From the NCBI GenBank assembly GCA_030038035.1, contig JASHPP010000313.1, positions 1-17,518 on the forward strand: DNA of 17,518 nt. Reading direction: 5' to 3'. Shown piece after piece: positions 1 through 7,649 of the stretch (the stretch's first letter is position 1; every line of letters starts with the position of its first letter). Below the pieces are notes generated by a model, which ran no database searches, was not told the DNA's origin, and was given only the letters and a program-made list of their open reading frames with translations. The translations under genes were made by a program, and so were the position numbers. This stretch comes from Trebonia sp. Lineage in GTDB: Bacteria > Actinomycetota > Actinomycetes > Streptosporangiales > Streptosporangiaceae.

Positions 1-95
1 CTGAGCTCGCCGGACGCGAACTTGTCGCGGGCCTGCGTCAGGTACCTCGGCCGCAACAGCGAGCCGATGACATCGGAGTGGTAGATCTGTGGCAT
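1..95 (-). CDS. MetE-like (cobalamin-independent methionine synthase family) protein, 5' end only
   Basis: Only the first 31 codons lie in the window; the gene runs off the left edge. The ATG is at 95-93 and is preceded by a strong Shine-Dalgarno sequence, AAGGAGGC (108-101), five bases away, which fixes the start. The N-terminus reads MPQIYHSDVIGSLLRPRYL. A hydrophobic strand followed by (V/I)GSLLRPxxL and an AR..FxxGEL helix is typical of the C-terminal-type catalytic barrel of MetE and its relatives (UROD/MetE-like fold), which transfer a methyl group to a thiol such as homocysteine. The zinc-binding His/Cys residues would lie beyond the edge, so true methionine synthase cannot be separated from the many uncharacterised short paralogues. 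It lies downstream of treZ on the same strand with a 228-base gap, so it probably has its own promoter. Confidence 0.6.
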   Translation of the reverse strand, partial: MPQIYHSDVIGSLLRPRYLTQARDKFASGEL

Positions 96-323
96 CGCCA
101 GCCTCCTTGACAACGTCGTCTGATGCCTACTACCCACCTATATGCCACCGGGACAACGCGAAGTGGCACGCCCCACATTCTTTCGCACGCTTCCCTCAGC
201 CCGCCAGCACGAGGGGGTCACGCGTCCTGCTCGGCATCGGCCACTTAGGATACATCCCGCATGTTTTCTGCCCGTTTTGTACGGTTTCTGCAAGCGGCTC
301 GTATCCTATGTGCCGCCTGGTCG
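96..323. other. intergenic region between treZ and the MetE-like gene
   Basis: This 228-base stretch is distinctly less GC-rich than its surroundings in the middle (roughly 245-310). It carries an 8-base inverted repeat, TAGGATAC (246-253) and GTATCCTA (301-308), separated by 47 bases. It must hold the promoter of the leftward MetE-like gene, but I found no convincing -35/-10 pair. No U-tract terminator for treZ is evident. Open frames crossing it lack a ribosome-binding site and recognisable domains. Confidence 0.5.
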
Positions 324-2084
324 TCACGAATGCGCAGTGTCTACCACCGCGAAGGAAGCCGGGGGCAGGGAGATCCTGTCTGATTTAACCGTTATATCCG
401 GTTCGGAGGCCAGCAGCAGGGTCGCGGGACCCCCCGGGGCGAGCGGGAGGCTCGCGGCCGACGCGCCCAGGTTGGCCGCGACGCGGAGCTGGCCGCGGGT
501 GACCAGCAGCCAGCGGGCCTGCTCGTCGTATTCCGCGTGCACGTGATCCAGGCGCGGATCGGTCAGGTCCGGCCGGGCGCGGCGCAGCGCGAGCAGCGAC
601 CGGTACCAGTCGAGGAGCGAGCGGTACGGCTCCCGCTCCTGCTGGCTCCAGTCCAGCTTGGAGCGCAGGAATGTCTCCTTGTCCTGCGGGTCGGGGATCT
701 CGGCGGGTCCCCAGCCGTGCGCCGCGAACTCGGCCTTGCGGCCCGCGCTGACGGCCTTGGCCAGAGACGGGTCGGTGTGGTCGGTGAAGAACTGCCACGG
801 CGTGTCGGCGCCCCATTCCTCGCCCATGAACAACATCGGGGTGAACGGGGACGTGAGCACCAGGCCTGAGGCCACCCGCAGCAGCCCGCCCCGCAGCGAA
901 TGACCTGCCAGCGTGGCGGCGATGCGATCGCCGACGGCCCGGTTGCCGACCTGGTCGTGGTCCTGCAGGAAGACGACGAACCGGTAGGCGGGGACCGTCA
1001 GCACGTCAACAGGACGGCCGTGGGTGCGGCCGCGGAACGACGACCACGTGCCATCGTGAAAATACGCCCTGGTCAGCGTCTTAGCGACCGCCGATACGGC
1101 CCCGAAGTCGCCGTAGTACCCCTGCCGCTCCCCCGTCACCAGGCAGTGCACCGCGTGGTGGAAGTCGTCGCTCCACTGCGCCGTCACCCCGTACCCGCCG
1201 GCCTCCCGCGAGGTGATGAGCCGCGGGTCGTTGCGGTCGCTTTCCGCCACGAGGACCATCGACCGGCCGACCGAGGCGGCGAGCGCGTCCGCCGCGGCGG
1301 CCAGCTCCTCCAGGATGTGCACGGCCCGGTGGTCTTCGAGCGCGTGCACCGCGTCAAGGCGCAGCCCGTCGATGTGGTAGTCGCGCAGCCAGGTCAGCGC
1401 GTTGCCCACCACGAAGGCGCGCACCTCGTCGGAGCCCGCCTGGTCCAGGTTCACCGCGGGACCCCACGGCGTCAGGTACGCGGACGTGAAGTATGGCCCG
1501 AACTCCGCGAGCCGGTTGCCCGGCCCGGCGTGGTTGTAGACCACGTCGAGGAAGACGCCCAGGCTCCGGCGGTGACACGCGTCCACGAACCGCTTCAGCG
1601 CGTCGGGCCCGCCGTAGGGGTCGTGGACCGCCCACAGGCCGATCCCGTCGTACCCCCAGCCGTGCTGACCGGGGAAGGCCGCGACGGGCATGATCTCGAC
1701 GATCGTGACGCCCAGGCCGGCGAGGTAATCCAGGCGCCCGATCGCGGCGTCCAGGGTCCCCTCGGCCGTGAACGTGCCCACGTGCAGCTCGTAGACGACC
1801 GCCCCGTGCAGCGGCACGCCGCGCCACCCGGAGTCGGTCCAGGCGAAGGCGGCATGGTTGTAGGTCCGGCTCGCGCCGGCCGGGCCGTACGGCTGCCACG
1901 GCGATCTCGGGTCCGCCAGCGGCCCGTCGCCGTCGAGCCAGAACGCGTAGTCCGTCCCCGGGGGCGCTGGCACCCCCGCCTGCCACCAGCCAGGCCGGCC
2001 GCCCCGTCGCATGGGGTAGCGCCGCCCGGCGACTTCCAGCTCGGCCTGGCTGGCGTCCGGGGCCCACACGCTGAAGACTGTCAC
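324..2084 (-). CDS. treZ: malto-oligosyltrehalose trehalohydrolase (TreZ)
   Basis: TreZ hydrolyses the alpha-1,4 bond next to the terminal trehalose of maltooligosyl-trehalose and releases free trehalose, the last step of the cytoplasmic TreXYZ route. The 586-residue protein has an N-terminal CBM48/E-set beta domain (about 1-90, beginning TVFSVWAPDA), a GH13 barrel and a C-terminal beta domain. The GH13 signatures are all present: region I DVVYNH (180-185), region II GLRLDAVH with nucleophile Asp244, region III VLVAESDRN with acid/base Glu281, and region IV LQDHDQVGN with Asp377. I place the start at GTG 2084-2082, because it begins exactly where the E-set domain begins, has GGAGG about six bases upstream, and overlaps the treY stop codon (GTGA). 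The frame is open for 34 more codons upstream, but these lie inside treY. Length is normal for the family. Confidence 0.95.
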   Translation of the reverse strand: MTVFSVWAPDASQAELEVAGRRYPMRRGGRPGWWQAGVPAPPGTDYAFWLDGDGPLADPRSPWQPYGPAGASRTYNHAAFAWTDSGWRGVPLHGAVVYELHVGTFTAEGTLDAAIGRLDYLAGLGVTIVEIMPVAAFPGQHGWGYDGIGLWAVHDPYGGPDALKRFVDACHRRSLGVFLDVVYNHAGPGNRLAEFGPYFTSAYLTPWGPAVNLDQAGSDEVRAFVVGNALTWLRDYHIDGLRLDAVHALEDHRAVHILEELAAAADALAASVGRSMVLVAESDRNDPRLITSREAGGYGVTAQWSDDFHHAVHCLVTGERQGYYGDFGAVSAVAKTLTRAYFHDGTWSSFRGRTHGRPVDVLTVPAYRFVVFLQDHDQVGNRAVGDRIAATLAGHSLRGGLLRVASGLVLTSPFTPMLFMGEEWGADTPWQFFTDHTDPSLAKAVSAGRKAEFAAHGWGPAEIPDPQDKETFLRSKLDWSQQEREPYRSLLDWYRSLLALRRARPDLTDPRLDHVHAEYDEQARWLLVTRGQLRVAANLGASAASLPLAPGGPATLLLASEPDITVKSDRISLPPASFAVVDTAHS

Positions 2085-4561
2085 CGCGCCTCCGGGACAA
2101 GCAGCGCCACGGGCAGCCGGCGCGTGAGCGCGGCGAGCGGCACCGTGGCCGTGTGATAGGTGCTGCCGGTGAGCACGTCCACCCACGCGGCAGCCGGGGT
2201 CGGGAGCGTCAGGACCGTGCCGGCCCAGCCGCCGCGGTTCCGCAGGCCGGCCGGCAGCCGGGTCGCCACCGTGACCGCGCGGCCGCCGCGGGCGAAGGCC
2301 ACCGCGTGGCCCGCCGCGGCGCCGGCCGCGGTCAGCGGCAGGTAGCTCCCGGCGAACCAGCCGGGGTGGTCGCGGCGCAGCCGCAGGGCCCGGGACGTGA
2401 CCAGCAGCTTGGCGGCGTCGAGCCCCGCACCGGCGTCAGGCCACCCGCCCGCATCGCGGCCGCCCGCGTCCAGGCCGCCCGCGTCCGGGCTGGCCGCGTC
2501 CTGGGCGGCCGCGTCGAGGACAGCGAGCAGCGAGCGGCCGCGGGCGAAGTCCACCGGGCGCCGGTTGTCCGGGTCGACCAGGTAGAACCCGCCAAGCTCG
2601 CACCCGTTGTACACGTCGGCCGTGCCCGGCATGGTGAGCTGGACCAGCTTGGTGCCGAGCGAGTTCGCCATCGCGTCGGGACCGATACGGGCGACGAACG
2701 CCCCGATTGACTCGGCCAGCGTGGCGTCGGCGAGGATGGCGGCGGCCAGGCCCTGCACCGCCGCCTCGTATTCGGGGTCGGGGCTGGTCCAGGAGGTCCG
2801 CGTCTTCGCCTCGCGGATCGCCTTTTCCAGGTATCCCGCGAGCCGCTTGCCGCCGATGGGCCAGGCGCCCACCAGGGTCTGCCAGAGCATGTACTCGGTG
2901 TCCGGGTCCACGGGGGGGCCGCCAAGACGGGCCGCGCGGTCATGCCACCGCGCGACTTGCCGCCCCCATGCCGCGGGCTGCTCGGCGAGGACCGCCAGCC
3001 GGGCGCGGACGTCCTCCTCGCGCTTGGTGTCGTGGGTGGACAGCGTGGTCATCGTGGCCGGCCAGTCGGCGGCCAGCCGGCCGGCCTGCGCGTGGAACTC
3101 ATCCGGCCGGACGCCGAACCTGTCGGGGCTCCCGCCCACCTCGTTCAGCGAGATCAGCCTGGGCCAGCGGTAGCATGCGGTGTCCTCGATCCCCTTGGCG
3201 AGCACCGGTCCCGTCGTCTGCTGGAACCGGACCACGAACTCGGCGGCCGCGGGCTCCCCCGCCGCCGCGCCGCGGCCGAGCGCCAGGTCGCCCGCGGCCA
3301 CGGCCAGGGCGTGCAGCGCTTGCCGCAGCCGCCCCGAGGCCGCCGACACCGCGGACCGCACCGCCGCCTCCGACGCGTCAGGCGGCGGCTCGCCAGGCGC
3401 CACGTATGCCCGGTACACCCCGAAGGCCGCGAGCACTTCCCCCAGCACCTGCCGCGCGTCCTCGGCGGTCGCGTCCGGGCGCAGCTCGCACAGCAGCCGG
3501 GCAAGCCGGGCCAGTTCCGGAGCCAGCGCACCGCGCGCGATCTCGTGCTTGGCGGCGTAGGCGACCTCGGCGAACGGCAGCACCTGGCCGGCGAACCGCG
3601 CGTACTGCTCAAGGAGGCCGCCCGCGCCGTCCGGGTCAACGAACAGCCCGTCGGCCAGCCGGAGCGCGTCGTAGCCGGTCGTGCCCGCGCACGGCCAGTC
3701 GTCCGGCAGCCGTTCCCCGACCGCGAGGATCTTCTCCGCGACGACCCATGACCCGCCGGTCTCGGCGGCCAGCCGCCGCAGGTAGCCGCGGGGGTCGGCG
3801 AGCCCGTCCGGGTGGTCTACCCGCAGCGCGTCCACGAGGCCGTCGGCGACAAGCCCGAGGATCACCTCGTGGGTCGCGGCGAACACGCCTGGGTCCTCGA
3901 CGCGAATCCCGATCAGGCGAGTGACGTCGAAGAACCGCCGCCAGTTCAGCTCCGCCACGTCCCGCCAGTACGCGAGCCGGTAGTGCTGGGCGTCGAGCAG
4001 GTCGGCCAGCGGCAGCCCGGCGGTTCCCGGAGCCAGCGGCAGCTCCTGCTCGAAATAGCGCAGCACCGGCTCGCCGTCGACGGGGTCCCCGCCGCGCGGA
4101 TCTACCGCGAGGTCGGGCAGGCACGAGTCGACGGGCCCGCCGAGGACCGGCAGCACCATCCGCCCGTCGCCCGCCGCCCAGTCGACGTCGAACCAGTGCG
4201 CGCAGTCCGCCTCCGGCCCGTCCCGCAGCACCGTCCACAGCTGCCGGTTCAGTGACAGCCGCTTGGGGACCGCCATGTGGTTGGGCACGATGTCGAGGAC
4301 GATGCCCAGGCCGGCCGCCCGCAGCCGCGCCGCCAGCGAGCGGAAGCCGTCTTCCCCGCCCAGCTCGCCGCGGATCCGCGAGTGGTCGGTGACGTCGTAG
4401 CCGTGCCGCGACCCGGGCACCGCCTCGAGCACCGGCGACAGGTACGCGTGCGTGACGCCCAGGTCCGCGAGGTAGCCGGCGGCCTCCGCCGCCTCGCCGA
4501 ACCCGAAGTCAGGGGTCAGCTGCAGCCGGTACGTCGAGACCGGCACGCCACGCGCCGTCAC
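2081..4561 (-). CDS. treY: malto-oligosyltrehalose synthase (TreY)
   Basis: TreY is an intramolecular transglycosylase that converts the reducing-end alpha-1,4 linkage of a maltodextrin to alpha,alpha-1,1, giving the TreZ substrate. The 826-residue protein starts with the family's N-terminal block (VPVSTYRLQL, residues 7-16; GYDVTDH 54-60). GH13 motifs are region I DIVPNH (90-95), ALRVDHPDGL with nucleophile Asp249, VVAEKIL with acid/base Glu276, and LSTHDTKREED with Asp511. The long segment between Glu276 and Asp511 is typical of TreY. The start is GTG 4561-4559, behind a G-rich GGGGGGCGATGG. The protein is longer than most homologues, partly because of a low-complexity DAGG-repeat insert at about 684-716. 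It is first in a two-gene operon with treZ (4-base overlap) and divergent from ctaB. Confidence 0.96.
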   Translation of the reverse strand: MTARGVPVSTYRLQLTPDFGFGEAAEAAGYLADLGVTHAYLSPVLEAVPGSRHGYDVTDHSRIRGELGGEDGFRSLAARLRAAGLGIVLDIVPNHMAVPKRLSLNRQLWTVLRDGPEADCAHWFDVDWAAGDGRMVLPVLGGPVDSCLPDLAVDPRGGDPVDGEPVLRYFEQELPLAPGTAGLPLADLLDAQHYRLAYWRDVAELNWRRFFDVTRLIGIRVEDPGVFAATHEVILGLVADGLVDALRVDHPDGLADPRGYLRRLAAETGGSWVVAEKILAVGERLPDDWPCAGTTGYDALRLADGLFVDPDGAGGLLEQYARFAGQVLPFAEVAYAAKHEIARGALAPELARLARLLCELRPDATAEDARQVLGEVLAAFGVYRAYVAPGEPPPDASEAAVRSAVSAASGRLRQALHALAVAAGDLALGRGAAAGEPAAAEFVVRFQQTTGPVLAKGIEDTACYRWPRLISLNEVGGSPDRFGVRPDEFHAQAGRLAADWPATMTTLSTHDTKREEDVRARLAVLAEQPAAWGRQVARWHDRAARLGGPPVDPDTEYMLWQTLVGAWPIGGKRLAGYLEKAIREAKTRTSWTSPDPEYEAAVQGLAAAILADATLAESIGAFVARIGPDAMANSLGTKLVQLTMPGTADVYNGCELGGFYLVDPDNRRPVDFARGRSLLAVLDAAAQDAASPDAGGLDAGGRDAGGWPDAGAGLDAAKLLVTSRALRLRRDHPGWFAGSYLPLTAAGAAAGHAVAFARGGRAVTVATRLPAGLRNRGGWAGTVLTLPTPAAAWVDVLTGSTYHTATVPLAALTRRLPVALLVPEAR
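2446..2505. repeat. 15-bp degenerate tandem repeat inside treY (DAGG repeats)
   Basis: About four imperfect 15-base units of the type ccgcccgcgtccagg lie in tandem. On the minus strand they encode five-residue repeats (SPDAGG, LDAGG, RDAGG, then WPDAG). The unit length is a multiple of three, so copy-number change would leave the frame open. The repeat lies between the GH13 barrel and the C-terminal domain, where an added flexible loop is likely to be tolerated. Confidence 0.7.
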
Positions 4562-4679
4562 CCATCGCCCCCCGTAAGTCAGCTCCTGTCCTCTGAGGTT
4601 CCCCGCCAGGACTGTTCCGAACGCACCGTGGCGCCTCCCCTGCCGCCAGGCTCGCGCGCCGGCAGGCTACGACGCCGTG

Positions 4680-4685
4680 TAGTCT
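4680..4685 (+). promoter_or_regulatory. -10 element TAGTCT for ctaB, possible leaderless start
   Basis: TAGTCT fits the actinobacterial TANNNT -10 consensus and lies seven bases before GTG 4693, so transcription would begin at or next to the start codon. No -35 resembling TTGAC is visible at 17-18 bases. The divergent 131-base gap (4562-4692) must also contain the treY promoter, which I could not place. Confidence 0.5.
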
Positions 4686-4692
4686 CAATGCG

Positions 4693-5676
4693 GTGCCCGG
4701 CCTTCCGCGGGGCCGGAAGGTGGTCTTATCCCAGGTGAGCGTCGTCAACCTCCATCGCCGAGCTGACGCCGCGGAGCAGCGGCCGCGACAGCCGGCGCGG
4801 CTGGGCGCCACGCTGGGCGCGTACCTGGCGCTCTGCAAGCCGCGGATCGTCGAGCTGCTGCTCATTACCGCGGTGCCGACGCTGTTCCTCGCCTACCGGG
4901 GACTGCCCTCGCTGCTCGTGACGGCCGTCGTGGTCATCGGAGGCGCCCTGGCGGCGGGCAGTGCCAACGCGCTGAACTGCTACATCGACAGGGACATCGA
5001 CGAGCTCATGCGCCGGACCAGCGGCAGGCCGCTGGTCACGCACACCGTCGCGCCGCGGGCGGCCCTGGCCTTCGGCATCGTGCTCGGCGTGGTCTCCGTC
5101 ACGCTGTTCGCGGTGACCACGAACCTGCTCGCGGCCGGGCTGACGCTGGCGGCGATCCTGTATTACGTCGTGATCTACACGATGCTGCTCAAGCGGCATA
5201 CCGCGCAGTCGACCCTGTGGGGCGGGGTGTGCGGTGCGGCGCCGGTGCTGATCGCCTGGGCGGCGGCCAGGGGATCGCTGTCCGTGGCCAGCCTGCTGCT
5301 GTTCGCGGTGGTGTTCTTCTGGCAGCCGCCGCACTTCTGGGCACTGGCGATCAAGTACCGCGACGACTACCGCAGCGCGGGCATCCCGATGCTCCCCGTG
5401 GTCGCCCCCGTGCGCCGCGTGCTCGCGGAGTCGGTGGTCGACAGCTGGCTCATGGTGGCGGCCTCGCTCGCGCTCTGGCGCTGGGCCGGGCCGGTGTACG
5501 GCGGGGTCGCGGCCGTTCTCGGCGCCGTGTTCCTGTCCGAGGTGCACCGCCTGTACCACGCCGCACGAGGCGGCGCCAGCGAAGACAGGCCGGTCACCAT
5601 GCGGCTGTTTCACCTGTCGCTGGTCTACCTGACGCTGCTGTTCGCCGCCGTCGCGGTGGGCGCTGTAGTCCGATAG
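4693..5676 (+). CDS. ctaB: protoheme IX farnesyltransferase (heme O synthase, CtaB)
   Basis: CtaB attaches a farnesyl group to protoheme to make heme O, the precursor of heme A for cytochrome c oxidase, in the cytoplasmic membrane. The 327-residue UbiA-family protein has about nine hydrophobic segments. The first Asp-rich motif is NCYIDRDID (Asn95, Asp99, Asp103); [12 protein letters not shown] lies at 162-173; the second polar motif is in [11 protein letters not shown] (216-226). KPRI at 49-52 before TM1 is also characteristic. The start is uncertain. GTG 4693 is seven bases after a -10-like TAGTCT and would be leaderless. GTG 4735 (residue 15) has AAGGTGG 11 bases upstream and would exclude a rare TTA codon (4726-4728). 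Both give a plausible N-terminal tail. The gene is monocistronic and followed by a terminator. Confidence 0.93.
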   Translation: MPGLPRGRKVVLSQVSVVNLHRRADAAEQRPRQPARLGATLGAYLALCKPRIVELLLITAVPTLFLAYRGLPSLLVTAVVVIGGALAAGSANALNCYIDRDIDELMRRTSGRPLVTHTVAPRAALAFGIVLGVVSVTLFAVTTNLLAAGLTLAAILYYVVIYTMLLKRHTAQSTLWGGVCGAAPVLIAWAAARGSLSVASLLLFAVVFFWQPPHFWALAIKYRDDYRSAGIPMLPVVAPVRRVLAESVVDSWLMVAASLALWRWAGPVYGGVAAVLGAVFLSEVHRLYHAARGGASEDRPVTMRLFHLSLVYLTLLFAAVAVGAVVR

Positions 5677-5736
5677 AGATTTTCGGCACGCCGATTGAAC
5701 CGGCGGCGCGCCGGGCGCGTTAAGCCTTATGAAGGC

Positions 5737-5791
5737 GGCCCGCGGGCAGACCAGGTGACGCTCCCAACGTTAAGAGCCCGCGGGCCATTTT
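5737..5791 (+). terminator. rho-independent-type terminator after ctaB
   Basis: GGCCCGCGGGC (5737-5747) and GCCCGCGGGCC (5776-5786) form a perfect 11-bp stem with a 28-base loop, followed at once by ATTTTCC. It begins 60 bases past the ctaB stop. Each arm contains the palindrome GCCCGCGGGC, so alternative folds exist. A small hairpin GCCTT-ATG-AAGGC (5723-5735) directly precedes it. Confidence 0.7.
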
Positions 5792-5873
5792 CCTTGCGCG
5801 GCCGCTGTCTGAGCTAACTCCGCGCTGCCGCGTCTCGTTACCCGCCGTGCTCGGCGCCCCGCAGGCCGGGGAC

Positions 5874-5879
5874 TAGACT
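5874..5879 (+). promoter_or_regulatory. -10 element TAGACT for gntK, possible leaderless start
   Basis: TAGACT (TANNNT consensus) lies exactly seven bases before GTG 5887, the same geometry as at ctaB. No Shine-Dalgarno sequence lies in between, consistent with a leaderless transcript. No -35 is evident. Confidence 0.55.
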
Positions 5880-5886
5880 CCGGCCC

Positions 5887-6426
5887 GTGATTCTCATCGT
5901 GGGGGGAGTGGCCGGCAGCGGCAAGTCGACCGTCGGAGCGCTGCTCGCGGGACGGCTGCGCTGGCGTTTCGCGGACGCCGACAACTTCCATCCGGACGCG
6001 AACGTGGCCAAGATGCACGCTGGCGTCCCGCTCACCGACGAGGACCGATGGCCGTGGCTGCACGCGATCGGCGACTGGATGGACGAGCGGATCGCGGCGC
6101 GGCAGTCCGGCGTGGTCGCCTGTTCGGCCCTGAAGCGGGCCTACCGGGACGTGCTGCTTTGCGGGCGCCCGCAGGCCACGATGGTTTTCCTTCAGGTCAG
6201 CAGGGACGTGCTGGTGCGGCGGCTGACAACCAGGCCCGGGCACTTCTTCCCGCAGCAGCTCATGGAAAGCCAGCTGGACGCCCTGGAGCCGCCCGAGCCG
6301 GACGAGCGAGTGCAGACCGTGCTCGCCGAGGGCGAGCCCGCGAAGACCGCGGCCAAGATCATCGCACTGCTGTGGCCGTACGGCGAGCCGGCCCTGGAGG
6401 GACCGGCGCTGCCCGGCGTGATGTGA
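5887..6426 (+). CDS. gntK: gluconokinase (GntK family)
   Basis: It phosphorylates D-gluconate with ATP to 6-phosphogluconate, feeding the pentose phosphate pathway in the cytoplasm. The 179-residue protein is of standard length for the thermoresistant/GntK-type P-loop gluconokinases. The Walker A motif is GVAGSGKST (7-15). The substrate-binding ADADNFHPDANVAKM follows at 29-43, then GVPLTDEDRWPWL (46-58), CSALKRAYRD (79-88) and the lid/C-terminal signature GHFFPQQLMESQL with LEPP (118-136). GTG 5887 places the P-loop strand at residues 2-6 as in homologues. There is no Shine-Dalgarno site and a -10 lies seven bases upstream. No gluconate permease or regulator is adjacent. The smr gene follows 39 bases later with its own apparent -10 element. 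Confidence 0.93.
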   Translation: MILIVGGVAGSGKSTVGALLAGRLRWRFADADNFHPDANVAKMHAGVPLTDEDRWPWLHAIGDWMDERIAARQSGVVACSALKRAYRDVLLCGRPQATMVFLQVSRDVLVRRLTTRPGHFFPQQLMESQLDALEPPEPDERVQTVLAEGEPAKTAAKIIALLWPYGEPALEGPALPGVM

Positions 6427-6453
6427 CGCGCGCCGCCGCGGCGGGCGCCGGCG

Positions 6454-6459
6454 TAGCCT
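6454..6459 (+). promoter_or_regulatory. -10 element TAGCCT for the Smr-domain gene, possible leaderless start
   Basis: TAGCCT lies six bases before GTG 6466. It matches the pattern at ctaB and gntK, with no Shine-Dalgarno sequence before the start codon. It suggests the small gene can be transcribed independently of gntK. Confidence 0.5.
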
Positions 6460-6465
6460 GAGTGG

Positions 6466-6717
6466 GTGAAGCTGAAGCTGGACCTGCACGACATCTACAA
6501 CCAGGGCGACGAGATCGAGCGGGCGCTGCAGCGGGTCTTCGACGAGGCGGTCGCGAAGAAGGCGCCGCTGATCGAGATCATCCCCGGCAAGGGTTCCGGC
6601 CAGCTCAAGAAGCATGTGCTGAGGTTCCTTGAGCGCAAGGACATCAGGCCGCTGTACCACCGGGTGGAGAAGGACTCCAAGAACTTCGGCCGGCTGTTCG
6701 TGCACTTCCGGTGGTAG
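6466..6717 (+). CDS. stand-alone Smr (MutS2 C-terminal-like) domain protein
   Basis: This 83-residue protein is essentially one Smr domain. LDLH at 5-8 is the conserved DxH motif of the first strand. An amphipathic helix (about 15-31) follows, then the strand LIEIIPGKGSG (35-45), where GKGSG corresponds to the family's HGxG turn (a Pro replaces the usual His), then LKKHVLRFL (47-55). Smr domains bind nucleic acid, and several have nicking or RNA-endonuclease activity; they occur fused to MutS2 or alone. The role of such small actinobacterial versions is not established. It is separated from gntK by 39 bases and converges with the TetR gene 26 bases away, with no obvious terminator between. 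Confidence 0.8.
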   Translation: MKLKLDLHDIYNQGDEIERALQRVFDEAVAKKAPLIEIIPGKGSGQLKKHVLRFLERKDIRPLYHRVEKDSKNFGRLFVHFRW

Positions 6718-6743
6718 CGCGGGGCAGGCTCGGTGCGCGGCGG

Positions 6744-7580
6744 TCAGGCCCTGAACCTGGCGGCGATGCCGTCGAGCACGCAGTCGAGGCCGAACTCGAA
6801 CCGCTCCTTCCTGGTCCGCGGTGAGTCCGGGTCGATGCCCTCGTCGAAGAGCCGCACGATGTGCGGGTAGCGCCCGGACTGCCTGATCCGCCGGTCGAGC
6901 TCGTCGAGGAACGCGGCGATGTCCGCCTGGCTCCAGCCCTGCCTGGCCCGACCGGTGGCGCTGTGCCAGCGGATCTCCTGCACCTCGCGCAGGACCGCGC
7001 CGAGAACGTAGGTGCCGATCGTCACCGTGGCGTACGTGATCGTGGTCAGGTCGAGGCCGAGCCCGTCGAACGCCGCGATCATCCGCTCGGCGTTGCGCGC
7101 GTCGTTCGGCCCGGAAGGCGGGCCGTGACCGAGGAAGTCGATGGCCCACGGGTGCCGCAGCAGGGCCGCCCTGGCGTTGCGCGCGTACGTCCGCACGTCC
7201 GCCCGCCAGTCCCCGGTCGGCTCCGGCGCCTGGCTCTCGGCCTGCACCTTTTCCAGCATCAGCTGGTACATCTCGTCCTTGGACGAGACGTACCAGTACA
7301 GCGACATGGCGCCCACCCGCAGCTCGCGGGCGATCCGCCGCATGCTGACCGCCTCGGTTCCCTCGGCGTCCGCGACGGTGATCGCGGTGCCGACGATGTC
7401 GGCCAGGCTGAGCCCGGATGTCCCCCGGGCCGGCCGGCCGCGCTCGCGGTGCCGGCCGGCGAACTCGGCCTTCCACTGCTCGCGCCGCTGCTCGCGCTCG
7501 TACTCGCGCCTGTCCCGCGGAGTGCCCCCGAGCAGCGGGCGCAGCGGCAGGAACACGTCGTCGTCCTCGCCTTCGCGCAC
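6744..7580 (-). CDS. TetR/AcrR-family transcriptional repressor of the adjacent drrAB-type transporter
   Basis: This 278-residue one-component regulator has the TetR helix-turn-helix in VSMRRIARELRVGAMSLYWYV (about 78-98), preceded by LSLADIVGTAITVADAEG (57-74). The ligand-binding C-terminal region resembles the TetR_C class found beside antibiotic-export genes. A charged, Arg/Glu-rich extension (about 1-56), unusually long for the family, precedes the DNA-binding domain. I know no alternative Met in it, and GTG 7580 has GAGGAGGAG just upstream, so the extension appears to be translated. The gene is divergent from the ABC operon. The 114-base gap holds three palindromes fit for a TetR dimer, so it most likely represses the transporter and itself until a drug-like ligand binds. 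The effector is unknown. Confidence 0.88.
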   Translation of the reverse strand: MREGEDDDVFLPLRPLLGGTPRDRREYEREQRREQWKAEFAGRHRERGRPARGTSGLSLADIVGTAITVADAEGTEAVSMRRIARELRVGAMSLYWYVSSKDEMYQLMLEKVQAESQAPEPTGDWRADVRTYARNARAALLRHPWAIDFLGHGPPSGPNDARNAERMIAAFDGLGLDLTTITYATVTIGTYVLGAVLREVQEIRWHSATGRARQGWSQADIAAFLDELDRRIRQSGRYPHIVRLFDEGIDPDSPRTRKERFEFGLDCVLDGIAARFRA

Positions 7581-7620
7581 CGCTCCTCCTCTCCCGGTGC
7601 CGGCCGCTCCCGGTAAAGCA

Positions 7621-7649
7621 TTGCCTCTCGTACACCGTACTGCTATCGT
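7621..7649 (+). promoter_or_regulatory. putative sigma-70-type promoter of the drrAB operon
   Basis: TTGCCT (7621-7626) and TATCGT (7644-7649) are separated by 17 bases and match actinobacterial -35 and -10 elements (TTGNNN, TANNNT). Operator box 1 sits in the spacer, and box 2 overlaps the -10. Repressor binding would therefore exclude RNA polymerase. Confidence 0.5.

Noticed and set aside
89..546. Small plus-strand frames across the treZ-metE intergenic region
   Set aside because: They lack ribosome sites and domains and run into treZ antisense; codon third positions are not GC-biased in the intergenic part.
5770..7635. Long minus-strand open frame antisense to gntK and smr and out of frame with tetR
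   Set aside because: It contradicts three well-supported genes, contains no recognisable domain and is Arg/Ala/Gln-rich shadow sequence.
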